From Dryomyza anilis (lineage: Eukaryota > Arthropoda > Insecta > Diptera > Dryomyzidae), in assembly GCA_951804985.1 (NCBI GenBank), contig OX638131.1, positions 103,002,464 to 103,066,463 of the forward strand: 64,000 nucleotides of DNA, in the 5' to 3' direction. The notes beneath the pieces were generated by a model that saw only the letters and a program-made list of their open reading frames with translations, ran no database searches and was not told the DNA's origin. Each line of letters begins with the position of its first letter. Position 1 is the stretch's first letter. Below are positions 24,337-36,640 of this stretch, piece after piece. Position numbers and translations under genes: made by a program.

Positions 24337-25590
24337 AAATATAGATCGTTCTTATTGAAAAATATATTATCCATATATATAAAACTTTTCGTCGATCTGT
24401 CTGTTTGTTCCAACATCACGCCTAAACCGCTGAAGCGACCGACTGAAATTTGGCAATAGTATGAAGTGCTGTGAGTAACATTGGAAAAACAGATGTGGCA
24501 CCTCCCATACAACAAATACACAAAAAAACACAAAAACAACAGTCAAATAAAAAATACAAAAGAAAAAACACAAAAAAACTCAAAAAATTAAAAAAAGCAA
24601 ACGAAAAACAAAAAAAAAAACACACTAATTCCAGCTAAGGCACAAAGGCAAAAATATATCTACAACAAATCAATAACACAGATACAAAAACAAAAGCTTA
24701 AAAAAAAACACAAAACAAACAAAAATAAAAAAAAACAATAAAAAAATATAAACATAAAAAAAAGAGCAAAAAACAAAAGAATAAAAGCAAAAACACTAAA
24801 TTAGAGACCAAAACAATAGGAATAGCAATAATACAAAAACAAATCACAAAAACAAAAGCAACAAAAAAAACCTAAAAATTCAAGCAAAATCACAAAAGTA
24901 AAACAAATAGCAGCAAAAAAAACAATAATACAGAAACAAAAACACAGAAAAAGCAAAAGAACAAACACTAAAATAAAAAATAAATAAAAAACAAAAGCAA
25001 AAACAAAAACATAAGAACAAAACCAAAATAACAAAATAAAAAACAAGAGTAAAATCGAAAACACTAAATCAAAAACAAAAGCGAAAACAAAAACAAAAAA
25101 ACGGTTAAATTACAAAAGTAATAATACAAAAGCAAAAACCAAATTTTAAAAAATTAAAAACATAAACACAAAACAAAATAAAAGCAAAAACTAAAACAAA
25201 AACACAAGAACATAAACAAAAGCACAAGAACAAATATTAAAACAAAAACACAAGAACAAAACCAAAAACACAAAATGAAAAACAAGAGTAAAATCGAAAA
25301 CACTAAATCAAAAACAAAAGCGAAAACAAAAACAAACAAAAAAAAAACAGTTAAATTACAAAAGTAATAATACAAAATCAAAAACCAAAATGAACAAAAT
25401 TAAAAGCATAAACACAAAAGCAAAATAAAAGCAAAAACTAAAACAAAAACACAAGAACATAAACAAAATGAACAAGAACAAATATTAAAACAAAAACACA
25501 AGAACAAAAACACAAACATACACATAAAAGGAAATGGAAAAACACAAAAAACAAAAGCAAAAATAAAAATAAAAGCAAACACACAAAATC
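24337..25590 (+). mobile_element. Helitron-related element with CAAAA-rich interior (copy 2)
   Basis: Repeats 22362-22560 closely, from atagatcgttcttattg through A|TCCATATATATAAAAC, accgactgaaatttgg and acctcccatacaac. The segment ctaaggcacaaaggcaaa is also shared with 22885. Its array is about 1 kb of AAAACAAAAGC-type words with an internal direct duplication of about 240 bp (25050-25140 versus 25290-25400). The minus-strand frames rich in Phe, Cys and Val are composition artefacts. Confidence 0.75.
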
Positions 25591-25599
25591 TTTTCGTAT

Positions 25600-26130
25600 A
25601 GTGATTTTAAAGGTATAAAAGTCTTTTAAGAATTTGTTAGGCATCTATTTTAAAACTGAAACTATTCAAATTTGTGCAAGCATATAAAAGAGCTCTGCTA
25701 AAGCCACTGTTAAGACAAAAACACCATTACAAAGATTTATATACCCATTTAAAGCTACTTTGTAAAGATATGTTATAATGAAATAAAAAATAATTATCAA
25801 AAAATATATAGAAAAAAACAAATTTAACAGCATTTGCAGTCATCTGTGTTAAATAGCTGTTAAGTGAACGATTTTTTATAGACATAATAGTCTTTTAATA
25901 AAATGTAAAGCATTTTTTTTAAAAGTGAAACTATTCAAATGTATGCAGGCATATAACAGAGCTCTGTTAAGGCCTCTGTTCAGTTGAAAACACCTTTACA
26001 AAAGTGTATACAGACATTTAAAGATTATGTAAGAATTACAAAAAATAACATTAATTTAAAAAGCAATATTTAACTGCAGTAAGCTCAACTCTGTTAAATC
26101 ACTGTTAAAGCAAAATTACCGTCACCAAAA
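25600..26130 (+). repeat. Diverged tandem repeat, about 265-bp unit
   Basis: gtgaaactattcaaat, gcatataa and agagctctg appear in the same order at 25655-25700 and 25925-25965 (offset about 265), and a weaker third unit follows near 26070. Confidence 0.7.
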
Positions 26131-26688
26131 TTAATATATTTTTTTTTTTTTTGTAAAAACAGTTTATTCGTATTTATCTTTAATTTTTTTGTCTACTACA
26201 AAAAAAAAAAACTAATTTAAATTACTGTCATCAAAAACATCAAACCATCATTATCTCGCACATATATCGCACCAAAGCCATCATCGATTTCAAACTAATT
26301 AAATACTGTCATACCGGCAGCACAAAATAACTTTAACAGCTTTTATTTCATAAATAATCGCTGATATTTTTCAATAAATGCGATTTTTCTACAGCAATTA
26401 ATTTTAATTATCATTAATAATTACTCGGCGAAATGATACACAAAATAATAATAATAATTATAAAGCATCAATAACAATAATGAGTACAACAACAACAACA
26501 ACAATGCAGCGCATTATCAATAAATGGATCCGGTTTTAATTTCAATTCTCATGAATTTGTATCCATAAAAATTGTATTTAAATTAAGCGTAATTAAATGT
26601 ATTTTTTTTGTATTTTTTAATTTGTACTGTTTTATATACCATTTTGCTAATTTTGTCACTTTCGTTTTTCTCCTCCCGTTTCGCACAG
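26131..26688. other. Intron end with acceptor of the first visible Ddr exon
   Basis: Simple repeats include AAC triplets near 26485. The last 50 bases are pyrimidine-rich (ttcgtttttctcctcccgtt) before cgcacag at 26688, a good splice acceptor context. Confidence 0.7.
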
Positions 26689-26920
26689 ACTCAAAGTCGA
26701 TAATAATGGTGGCGCTTGGTGCCCCAAGCACATGGTGTCCCGCGGTCTGCAGGAGTATCTTCAGATTGATCTGTTGCAGGCGCACGTCATAAGTGCGATA
26801 CGTACGCAGGGTCGCTTCGGCAAGGGGCAGGGTCAGGAGTACACGGAGGCGTATGTGCTGGAGTATTGGCGACCGGGGTTCGAGAAGTGGGTGCGCTGGA
26901 AAAATATACAGGGCAAGGAG
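26689..26920 (+). CDS. Ddr: Ddr internal exon: core of N-terminal discoidin domain
   Basis: This exon encodes 77 codons of a discoidin (F5/8 type C) domain closely resembling that of the collagen-activated receptor tyrosine kinases DDR1/DDR2. It starts after ...cgcacag, with one base completing a codon from an upstream exon, and ends ...AAGGAG before gtgagt. Recognisable blocks are GAWCP, EYLQIDL, IRTQGR and the WVRWK motif. The Cys of GAWCP corresponds to the DDR domain cysteine that pairs with the Cys of the next exon's VCLR motif. The Arg of TQGR and the Glu eight residues later sit where human DDRs have the Arg105/Glu113 pair next to the collagen-binding loops (numbering from memory), so collagen binding is plausible. 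GC content is far above the flanking introns. The signal peptide and first part of the domain must lie on exons upstream of the window. Identification is by motif recognition, without a database search. Confidence 0.93.
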
Positions 26921-26944
26921 GTGAGTTGCATAGAAAAAAAAAAT

Positions 26945-27200
26945 AAAAAATTACATCATATTGATGAATTCCGTTCTTCAAATCATGATTCATTGTATTG
27001 AAGAGCCATTCATAATATTAATGACTAACGCCATCAATGTTATGAATGCTATCATAAATATCAAGAACGCTTGGTAACTGTCGAAAAAGTGTTCTTCAAT
27101 ATGATGAACTGTATGTGAAAAATACGTTTTATCATATTAATGATAATATAAAAATATAAAATACAACATATCAGTTCTTCATATTGAACAACTCTGTTCA
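26945..27200 (+). repeat. ATTCATCAATATTATGAAT-type dispersed repeat
   Basis: tgatgaattcc, aatcatgattcattgtattga, cattcataatattaatga and catcaatgttatgaatg match the inverse of 8420-8575. It lies just inside the donor of the first visible Ddr exon. Confidence 0.7.
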
Positions 27201-27516
27201 TTAAAACAAATTTCTATCAAAATGTTTTTTTTTTCGTTCATTGCTTGCCGTACTTCTTAGTTCTTACGTAGTTCTTGTGTGTTATTTCTTATATAATGCT
27301 TGCTCGACATGCATAAATTAGTAAAATGTTTTATAATATATTTATTATAATTACAACTTTTTATTAATAAAAAGTTATATTTATAAAAAATATATTTTTG
27401 AAAAAAATGTTTTTTTCGAACAAATTTGTATGGTGTTCATAATTTTAATAGTTTCTATATTTTTTACGATAATTTGTAAGATAGATTTTATGATAATTAT
27501 TATAATATTTATTTAG

Positions 27517-27850
27517 TTATAATTTCTATGTATAGTGCGTTGCGTATAGTGCGTTGGACTGCGAGCAGAAAGGTCCCCGGTTCAAGCCTGGACTGGGGCT
27601 AACAACATCTTTTCATAGAAACATTTTTCTATACCACGCTACCTCTCGTCAGTAAATGGCAAACCTACGAGAGTAAAACCATTGCCTATGAAAAAGCTCT
27701 CACCCGTCGTTCGGATTCGGCAATAAACTGTAGGTCCCACCACTTTGAGTACAAATATAACACGCACAGATCAAAATGGTGAGAGAGCTTGGCCGAAGTT
27801 CTTATAGGACTGTAGTGTCAAACTATTATTATTATTATAATTTCTATGTA
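27517..27850 (+). mobile_element. tRNA-derived SINE (family A) with 16-bp target duplication
   Basis: The SINE body spans about 27533-27834 and is flanked by exact copies of TTATAATTTCTATGTA (27517-27532, 27835-27850). The head is truncated: it begins within TAGTGCGTTGGACTGCGAG, keeps the B box GGTTCAAGCCTGG and lacks the A box. The tail is ATT repeats. The right duplication's last TA is also the TA beside the mariner element that follows. The frame at 27776-28117 is chimeric SINE/mariner and not a gene. Confidence 0.93.
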
Positions 27851-27938
27851 AAGGGTTTTTCAATAAGAGCGCTACAAAAGTTTTTTAATAAAACAAAAAC
27901 GGTTTTGGATATCAATGAAATTCTTTATTCCGATGCCA

Positions 27939-29194
27939 TTATGTATGCAACTCGTTTTCTTTTGCATGGCCACCACGGGCACGCTTGCAGAAGTCCAGAC
28001 GCTGAACCCAACTTTCGACGGTTTTCAAGCATAAATCGGCCGATACTGCTGCAATTTCACGTTCGATATTCGTACGAAGTTCATCAATCGTCGCTGGCTT
28101 GTTGGCATAGACCATAGACTTGACGTAACCCCACAGGAAATAGTCTAACGGCATCAAATCGAACGACCGAGGCGGCCAATCGACTGGAACATTTCGTGAG
28201 ATAACACGTTCTCCAAACTTACTGGAAATTGATTGTGGCATTCGCTGTGTGGCTTGTGGCGCCGTCCTGTTGGAACCACATGTCCTCCAAGTCCATATCA
28301 TCCAATTGGAGCCAAAAATATTCGGTTATCATTGAACGGTAGCGATTTCCATTCACAGTAACGTGCCGGTCTTGATCATCACGGAGGAAGTACGGCCCAA
28401 TGACGCCGCCGGCCCATAAACCGCACCAAACCGTAATTTTTTCGGGATGCAATGATGACTCATGGAGTACGTGTGGATTGCTGTCTGACCAATAACGCAT
28501 ATTTTGTTTATTGACGAAGCCATTCAGTCAGAAATGAGCCTCATCGCTGAAGATGATTTTTCGTTGAAAATCAGAATCATTTTCAAGTTGTTGCTCAGCC
28601 CAATTCACGAACATACGACGTTTCTGGTGGTCAAGCGGCTTCAGTTCTTGCTTCAATTTGATTTTGTAAGGATGTAGGCCAAGATCTTTTCGCAAAATTT
28701 GCCACAAGGACGTCATAGAGATGCACAACGCTTGAGAACGACGTGTGAGAGACACATTTGGGCTTTCTTCAACTGATGCCTCAGCGGTAGCAATATTCTC
28801 GACACTACGGGCACTTCTTTGTCTCACTGGCACGGGAACATTTTGTACTGTGCCTGTGGATCAAATCTGATCTGCTAGGACGATTACGACGACCATAAAT
28901 TGGACATAGCGCTCTTAACATTGAGGCCACTGACTCCGAATTTCGGTAGTAAAATATTAAAAACGTAGTATTTTAAAACAATTAAAACAATGTATTTATT
29001 TAAGAAATTTATAAAACGAATGTCAATTAAATAATAAAAATGATCTGAATCTCTCGGAATTTACGTAAGGACCCTTTCGTCGCCTTCTATCTGTACGCAT
29101 TCTACGTTTGTAGAGTTGCTACGATTTTCGTAATCTTCCAGTAGTAAATTTTAATAATTTCGACTCGTTGTTGGCTCGTATATCTTTCCATCAT
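27939..29194 (-). pseudogene. Mariner-like transposase pseudogene
   Basis: The minus-strand reading begins MMERYTSQQRVEIIKIYY, typical of this transposase class, and ends HAKENELHT at a TAA. The three catalytic acidic residues are visible in IFSDEAHF, WFQQDGATSHT and PRSFDLMPLDYFLWG. The second and third Asp are about 36 residues apart, so it lies between the classic DD34D mariners and longer-spacing relatives. Three lesions are visible: a 195-bp insertion near the start bounded by gtagtaaa (28946-28953, 29141-29148), a TGA in place of Trp just after DEAHF (about 28527), and a frameshift after the second Asp block (about 28240). It cannot make an active enzyme. Confidence 0.92.
28946..29148. 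mobile_element. Small insertion inside the transposase gene
   Basis: AT-rich sequence between the codons for KIYY and RNSES, bounded by direct repeats gtagtaaa. The 8-bp duplication would suit a small hAT-type insertion, but no clear terminal inverted repeats are seen, so a different origin is possible. Confidence 0.5.
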
Positions 29195-29305
29195 GAAATG
29201 GAAAACCTTACTGAAGAGAAATGTCAAAAGAGCGGAAAGAAATATGGCGTCGTTTGCTGTCCCTGTCGCTCTACTTTTGTAGCGTCCCATTTGAAAAACT
29301 CTTTA

Positions 29306-31615
29306 TATTTGTATGATAATTTTTAGGATAATTTTTATGAGAATTGAGATGAGAATTTTAAGTTTATTTTTTAACATACATAGTCATTTATGTGACATAT
29401 TGTATAATATTTTATATAATTTAAGCTCATTTTTGAATTGATATTTTCTGGATTGTTTTCTATTTTTTTTTTTGGTTAACTTTTATTTATAAATTATTTT
29501 CTTTAAAGTTATGAATATCAGGAACTCTATCATTTCATACAAATTCATAAACATATTATTTAGAATTTTCTTTCCTTATTTTGATAAATATTCATATTGA
29601 ACAAATGAATAATACATTTTTATAGCTAATCATAATCTCGGTTGTCACTCGGAATGAATTTGGCCTACCAGAATTACCCAAAAAAGTTACCAAAAAGTTA
29701 GCAATATTTTTTTTTATTTAAATATATTTTTTATTGAATAAATATAAATTGACGCCTCTGTCTTCTAACCAAGAAATTTGCTTTGTCTTAACGTTCTCAA
29801 GGTCCAGTTGGTATAAATTGGGTGTTTTGTACCAACAAATAAAACAACAAACAATTGGCAAAATGCATTGAGTGGCAGATCGTACAGCTGTTTCAAAAGG
29901 CAGCCAAGAACCTTCAGCAGCGATCTTTCTCTGCAGATTCTACATTTCAAGTCGCTTAAGTTTTCCTTCTACAATAAACACAATATGAATTATGTGCATT
30001 GAAGAAAGAAGCAAAAGCGTGCAGCAATTTGCTTGTAAAACTGAAATAAAAAAAAGCGCTAGTTGGATTAGAGTTATCAAAAAAGTTAGAAAATTGTCCA
30101 ACGGCTAATAGTGGGATGGAAGACTAAAATACAGAAATTCGTCCTATCTCATTTAGAAATTTAAACCTTTGGATTTTAAAAACTATTGAGTATTTTTTTT
30201 TTCATTTGTGATATAATATTTTTCTTTTACCTTATTATGTTTTTAAGTTATGATTTAAAGAAAATGTAAAAATAATTTCGTTTATACCCTTTAAAAAAAC
30301 AAATGTATTTTTTTATTTAAACTGTTACTTAGCCATGTAGAAAACCAGAAACTTTAAACTCAAAGAAACTCAAATTTAAAACAGCAATAATGACGCCAAT
30401 AATTTAAAAAATAATAAAACATTGCATAATAAATCACTCCAAACTTGCCTATAGAGATACCTCTGTTATATATTTAATCACAATGAAATTTCTCAAATTT
30501 TCGATTTATTATGAATACGAAAATTAAACATTTATATATTTTTAAAATATTTCATTTATTATTGCCCTATCGAAAAGTTACCAAAATGATTAAATAATTA
30601 CAAAGTTACCAAGCTGACAAAAAGTTACCAATTTTGGTTGCTTTGGATTATAATTTTAAAAAAAATACAAAATTTCTGCAAAAATACGAATATATTATTA
30701 TTAATGCTTATATTTAATACTCATTCTAATAAATCTACTCTTTATTTGCAACTTTAGATAATTTTTCTATTTTCCTGCATATGCGTGATATTTCGATTAA
30801 TCACGCACCTCGTGTTTCTTCATATTAATCGATTAAGCTGATAAGCAATCGATGACGCCCACACGCAACTATTAAATAACACAAAACATGGTGCTTCAAA
30901 CGTTATTCAAGGCCCTTTTCGTATAGTTTCAAAGTATTTACCACATTTTCGCCTAGTTTTCCCACGCAACCACACCTATCCCCCGATTAAAAAAAAATAA
31001 CAAACTAAAATAAAGAACTACAAAGCATCCCAAATAGTTTTGCCAACATTAATAATCGATTGCTTAGATTTTTAGCGCCGATAAAATAACGTGAGCCTGG
31101 AAAACGCGTTGCTGATTCTCGATTTAAGTCTCGATTTACGTGTGAATTAAAAATCGAGTGGGTGTCGTTGGTTGATGTTATATGATTTCTTTTCTTTCTC
31201 GAATTTTCTATTGAGTACATTCAAGAGCCTGCCTGAATGTCTGCCTTTTGTGCCGGCTGGGTACCTTCTTCCGTGGTGCCACCTCCTTTGCACAGATTTA
31301 TGAGCGCAATTTTCGCTCGCACGCCATCGCAATTCAATTTCAAGACATTAATTTTATTTATTTGCTACGCCAGGCAACCCGCCCAACCCGTGCAACCTTT
31401 TTCGATACCCTGTAGTATAGGTCGGTCGGTCGGCCGGTACTCGGTCCCTTCACTGGGGAAAACCGCACCGCGAGGTATTAATCTTGTGCCAAGTTGTTGT
31501 TGAATTTATTTATTGTGTGTTTTGTTGTGCTCCTCCATTTTTACTCCTTCATTTTTGTTCTTTTTTTTTTTGCTTTTCTTAATATCTTCTTATATATTTT
31601 ATTTGTATCTTGCAG
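29306..31615. other. Remainder of Ddr intron, no gene recognised
   Basis: AT-rich. 30775-30860 and 31050-31160 hold several ATCGAT/TCGATTA words. The segment 29800-29850 (aattgggtgttttgtacca) resembles 41965-41985, a weak dispersed repeat. The intron ends ...tatcttgcag at 31615. Short frames such as 29765-29950 and 31005-31332 are not recognised. Confidence 0.5.
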
Positions 31616-31763
31616 ATACTTTCGGGCAACATCAACACGTACAGCGAGGTGGAGAACACATTACAGCCGATCGTCTTCGCATCGAAGGTGCGCATCTATC
31701 CGTACAGCGAGTACGATCGTACGGTCTGTCTGCGTGCCGAGGTCGTCGGCTGTCCATGGGAAG
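31616..31763 (+). CDS. Ddr: Ddr internal exon: C-terminal part of discoidin domain
   Basis: This exon continues in frame from the previous one (phase 0 junction), giving 49 codons plus one base. The acceptor is ...cttgcag and the donor is gtgcgt. The translation starts ILSGNINTYSEVENTL, which parallels the ISGN...GV segment of vertebrate DDRs, and runs through VRIYPYS to VCLRAEVVGCPW. The two Cys in C-x7-C spacing match the domain-closing cysteines of DDR discoidin domains, one expected to bind the Cys of GAWCP and the other a Cys on an upstream exon. Open frames on the same stretch in other phases (about 31494-31803) are shadows, because they ignore the clear acceptor and donor and match nothing. 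Confidence 0.93.
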
Positions 31764-32540
31764 GTGCGTAATAGTATCTCATAGATGCATGCGAGCTCTT
31801 TAAGTGCCAAAATGGTTATGTTTTAAAAACAACAACGACAACAATATAATATGCAACACTCAACGCAGTTACAATTAAACAAAAATGCATACGTTTTACG
31901 AAGCAGCATGCGTTTGTAGATACCTCCTGTAGATACTTTTTAATTTTTGTATCTTTGGCATACAGCATAAAAAATGTTTAATCGTTGCAATGAGTTAATA
32001 ATGTGTATGCAGCGCTTATAGATTACTACTCTGCTGAAAGTTGATAAATAGGCTGTAGTTTGTTTTAAAATTGATAAAATTATTAATAATGAAAAGAAGA
32101 ATGCTAGTAAAAGTATCTATATTGATAGGCAGTTGAATAAAATGTATCTGCGTAACAAAATTTTATAGGTTTAGGTTTAATGGTTATATGTGCGTTGCAA
32201 AATGTTGTTTGCCATTAAGCATAACTTTTAAATATGCTGCAGATACTTTTGGTTTTTTCAAAATGGAGGGAATACTTAGTCGTTACATTTTTCTGCGTGG
32301 GCTTTAGATATATTGTTAATTTAGTCTGTGTGTTATTCTAATTGAATAATCTTTTAAAAAATATAAAATTATTTTATAATTTAAATATCACTCGTAGATA
32401 CAATATTGCAAAAATCTTGGGTAGGTAATTTGCAAATTGACAAAAATATCATTCACAATTGTGATTTATATCTTTTTTGATTCAGAATTACAAGTTTATA
32501 GAATACAATATATTAAAACATTATAACATTATTGAAAATA
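31764..32540. other. Ddr intron start, no gene recognised
   Basis: AT-rich sequence with several gtagatac and cagatactttt words, perhaps degraded members of the repeat that follows. Confidence 0.45.
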
Positions 32541-32544
32541 TTAT

Positions 32545-33290
32545 GCATCATGTCCATAGATACGTCAGCAAGTTCGTAAATACAATTTTGTAAAATTGTT
32601 TGGAAGATACTTTGGGAATAAAGAAATACATAATTTAATAATCCTATTTATATTTTTTTATTATAAAAACTAAATAGTAAATAAAATACATTATATATAA
32701 AAAATTTAATATTATTATAAATATTATGCATCAACTCCATAGATACGCCCGAAAGATCGTAGATACAATTTTGAAAAATCCATTGGAAGGAAATTTGTAA
32801 ATTGAAAAAAAGTAATTTAGTAACGTAATTTATATCATTTTTTATTTAAATTTACAACTCAATAAAATACTTTATATTAAAACATTATAATATTATTTAA
32901 AATATTATGCAACAAGTCCAATAGATACGAGTGAAAGTTCGAAGATACAGATTTGAAATTTTTTTAGATTAAACTAAGTAGTTAACATAACACATTATAA
33001 ATAAAAAATATAATACCATTGAAAATATTATGAAACAAGTCCATAGATACGCCTGAAAGTTCGTAGATACAGTTCGCAAAATACTTTAGAAGGTAATTTG
33101 GATACTGACAAAAATATAATTTGTTAATGTAATTTATATTTTTTATATTATTAAAATTAACTAGTCAACAAAATAAATTATTAAAAAAAATAAATTATTA
33201 TTAAAAATATTATGCATCATGTCAGTAGATACACCAGAAAGTCCATAGATACAATTTTGAAAAATACAACACCCCATACATCAAGTACGA
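32545..33290 (+). repeat. Degenerate intronic repeat (CCATAGATACG...GTAGATACA)
   Basis: Five diverged units begin attatgcatcawgtccatagatac near 32550, 32724, 32903, 33027 and 33209 (spacings about 124-182 bp). Each is followed by gaaagttcgtagatacaattttg and AT-rich filler. Confidence 0.8.
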
Positions 33291-34440
33291 GAGCATCCCA
33301 CACTCATGCTGTCCGTTAATAAAATAAATTAAAACTCATGCCAAACATTTCGAGTGGTTTGACAGCAAGAATGCAATATTTTTTTTTATTAATAGCTACT
33401 TGCAAATAACCGTTGTATTTTTATGCCAAGACATGAGCTGTGTGGCGGCGGTATCTGGCAAAGTGCAGCCAATGTTGAACTTTCAACAGTTGCAGATACT
33501 TTGCATGGAAACATAAATTAAGTCGCGCCGTCTCTTTTTTAGCAATAAGATCAGCGACGGTGGGCGTTGACGACAACGCACGAAGTGGGTGCAAAAAAAG
33601 ACAGATATAAAAATAAATTTTAAATAAAAAGTACAAAAAATTGTTAAAAAAAATGCATGAAATTCGCAACTAGTTGCTGTTGGTGCTGTTGCTGTCATAG
33701 AGCATGTGTTGCATGTTGCATGCATGATTTGTTGCCACTTGCTACAGCAGCATAATATCAGCAGCAGGTGTACTATAGCTTGCTCTTTCACACGCAAAAA
33801 CAACAGCAGCCGTGTGTCGTTCTACTACAACTTTTTTTTCTTGAATGTGACATGATGCAAATTTAGATTTATTTAGGTTAAACGTAGTCAATATCTATTC
33901 ATGGCATACGGTGATTTAATTACAATTCATTGCTTTGGCGTTTATCGCATGTGTTGAATTGCTTGGTTGGTTTGTTGGTTGGTTGAGGCAATAGATGGCA
34001 TTGCAGGGATATAATTCACGTTGCTGCGTAGTACTTCCGCTTTATATGGCATGTGGTGGTTTTAGTTTAATATGCATTTAGATATATTTTAATATTTAAA
34101 TTATTTTTTGTTCATTTATTTAGTAAAATTTTTAATTTATAATAAAAAATTTAATATATGTCAAAATTTACAATTTTTTAGTGGTAATTTGAATTTTTAT
34201 TAAAGACTTAAATTTAGAATTTTTAGTAATATTTGAATATTAATTGCAAATTTTAATTTTTTGTCAAACATGAATATTGAATAAATATTTGAATTTTTTT
34301 TTTATACAAATTTGAAATTTTCGAAAATTTAACATAATAGAGCAAATTTGTATTTGGATGTACATTTTAATTTCGAGTATTTATTTAAATATTGAGTGAA
34401 AATTTTGAATTGTAAATGAATATTAGAATTTCCAGTGAAC
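33291..34440. other. Intronic sequence, no gene recognised
   Basis: Short CAGCAG and GTTGGTTGG tracts lie around 33690-33810 and 33960-33990; the frames over 33421-33803 are not recognised. From 34080 the sequence grades into the satellite. Confidence 0.4.
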
Positions 34441-34459
34441 ATTTAAAATTTGATAAACA

Positions 34460-35750
34460 TTTTTACTTTGACTGATTTTTTTGATTTTGAGTGAAAATTT
34501 AAATATTGAGTGAAAATTTAAATTTTGAGTAAAAATTTAAATTTTGAGTAAAAATTTAAATTTTGAGTAAAAATTTAAATTTTGAGTTAAAATTTAAACT
34601 TTGAGAAAAAATTTAAATTTTGAGTGAAAATTTAAATTTTGAGTGAAAAATTAAACTTTGAGTGAAAATTACAAATTTTGATGGAAAATTAAATTTTGAG
34701 TAAATATGTGTAAATTTAAATTTTTAGTGAAAATGTAAATTTTGAGTGAAAATTTAAATTTTGAGTGAAAATTTAAATTTTGAGTAAAAATTTAAATTTT
34801 AAGTATAAATTTAAACTTTCAGTAAAAATTTAAATTTTGAGTGAAAATTTTACATTAGTGAAATTTTAAATTTTTAGTCAAAAATTAAATTTTTAGTGAA
34901 AGTTTCAATTTTTAGTGAAATCTTAAATATTTGCGAGCAAATTGTAAATTTTGAGTGAAAATTTGAATTTTGAGTGAAAATTTGAATTTTGAGTGAACAT
35001 TTGAATTTTGAGTGAAAATTTAAATATTGAGTGAAAATTTAAATTTTGAGTGAAATTTTAAATATTGAGTAAAAATTTAAATTTTGAGTAAAAATTTAAA
35101 TTTTGAGTGAAAATTTAAATTTTGAGTGAAAATATAAATTTTGAGTGAAAATTTATATTTTGAGTGAAAATTTAAATTTTGAGTGAAAATTAAAATTTTG
35201 AGTGAAAATTTAAATTTTGAGTGAGAATTTAACTTTAGTGAAATTTTAAATTTTGAGTCAAAAATTAAAATTTTAGTGAAAATTTAAATTTTTTGTGAAA
35301 ATTTAAATTTTGAGTGAAAATATAAATTTTGAGTGAAAATTTATATTTTGAGTGAAAATTTAAATTTTGAGTGAAAATTCAAATTTTGAGTGAAAATTTA
35401 AATTTTTAATGTAAATTTATATTTTGATTGAAAAATTAAATTTTGAGTAAAAATTAAAATTTTGCGAGCAAATTTAAATTTTGAGTTAAAAATTTAAATT
35501 TTGAATTGTGTGTCTAAATTTCGTGTGAAAATCTTAACTTTGAGTAGATATATGATTTTAGAGTGAACCTTTAAATTTTGAGTGAAAATTAAGAATTTTG
35601 AGTGAAAATTTACTTTTTTAATGAAAATTTAAATTGTTAATGATTAATTAAATTTTTAATGATTTTGCGTGAAATTTAAAATTTTTAATGATTTTGAGTG
35701 AAATTTTAAATTTTGAGTGAAAATTCAAAATTTTTATGAAAATTTATATT
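34460..35750 (-). repeat. 19-bp satellite array, TTTAAATTTTGAGTGAAAA orientation
   Basis: Some 60 units of gagtgaaaatttaaatttt with point variation (gagtaaaaattt, tagtgaaa). The unit is the reverse complement of the 46335-48540 array unit apart from about two positions in 19. Both arrays are intronic in the same gene. Confidence 0.95.
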
Positions 35751-36640
35751 TTATAAGGAAAATTTTTATTTTTAAGGCACATTTTAATTTATAATGAAAA
35801 TGTAAAAATAGATCAAAATTAAAATGTTTAATGAATGTTTAGTGAATAATAATATTTTTTTTATAAAATTTTAATTTATAAGTTAAAAATTAAATTTAAA
35901 GTTAAAATTGCTAAAAGTTTGTTAATATTTTAATAAAAATTTTAAATTTAAACAAAAGAAATTAAATTAAAAGTGAAATTTTCTATATTTTGTATTTTTT
36001 TTTTTTTAATTTAAGCAGGTATTTTAATTATTTATTTGCCTTCAATTTATTCCCACCACAACCAACCTCAATTATTCACTAAAAGAAAACACACAACGAT
36101 GCAATGCTGTCAGCAATTCAAATAAAGTTTTCAACTATTTACGCTTTTATTCAATTATTTTACTTTTAACTTTCGCGCACTCAAACAGCATCTGTCGTTT
36201 GGCAGCCATAGATGACACTTACTGCATTATAGATAAATATTAAAAATAAAACTCCCAACAAATATCATCGAGTTTACCACACATATACTCTACATGTCAT
36301 CGATTTATTTGCCCTTGGCGCAATGTGTGAAATTTCACTTTTGAACGTTGGTATTACAAAATTCCAATGAAAATTGTATTTATTACCTGCAAATACAATG
36401 TCGTGAAAACTTTTTTTTTGATCAGATTGTCACGCGAAAAACATTGTGTGGTTTTGTGCAAAACTTTTCAGAATATAATTGGATTGTATATTGAAAATAA
36501 TACTTTAGATTTTTCCAAATAAACACAATTTGTTTGATATATGTGTAGAATACAATAATTGATACTAAATACCAAATAATAATTGGATTAAAGACATTTA
36601 TTTGTAAAAAAAAAAAGTTTTCAGAAAACATTTTTTGTTT
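35751..36640. other. Intronic sequence, no gene recognised
   Basis: AT-rich, with degenerate satellite remnants to about 35980, then unique sequence. Confidence 0.4.

Larger units (their letters stand above)
27851..29303 (-). mobile_element. Mariner/Tc1-type DNA transposon, defective
   Basis: 1453 bp flanked by TA on both sides (27849-27850, 29304-29305). The terminal inverted repeats are AAGGGTTTTTCAATAAGAGC with GCTACAAAAG on the left and, reversed, AAGAGTTTTTCAAATGGGAC with GCTACAAAAG on the right. It contains one broken transposase gene on the minus strand. A related terminal fragment is at 63066-63225. It sits in the Ddr intron between exons at 26920 and 31616. Confidence 0.93.

Noticed and set aside
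22565..25644. Many Phe/Cys/Val-rich ORFs on the minus strand, resembling membrane proteins
   Set aside because: The complementary strand is a CAAAA-rich array; hydrophobic translation is expected by composition.
31237..31803. Plus-strand ORFs overlapping the second Ddr exon in other frames
   Set aside because: They conflict with the splice-defined frame that matches the discoidin domain.
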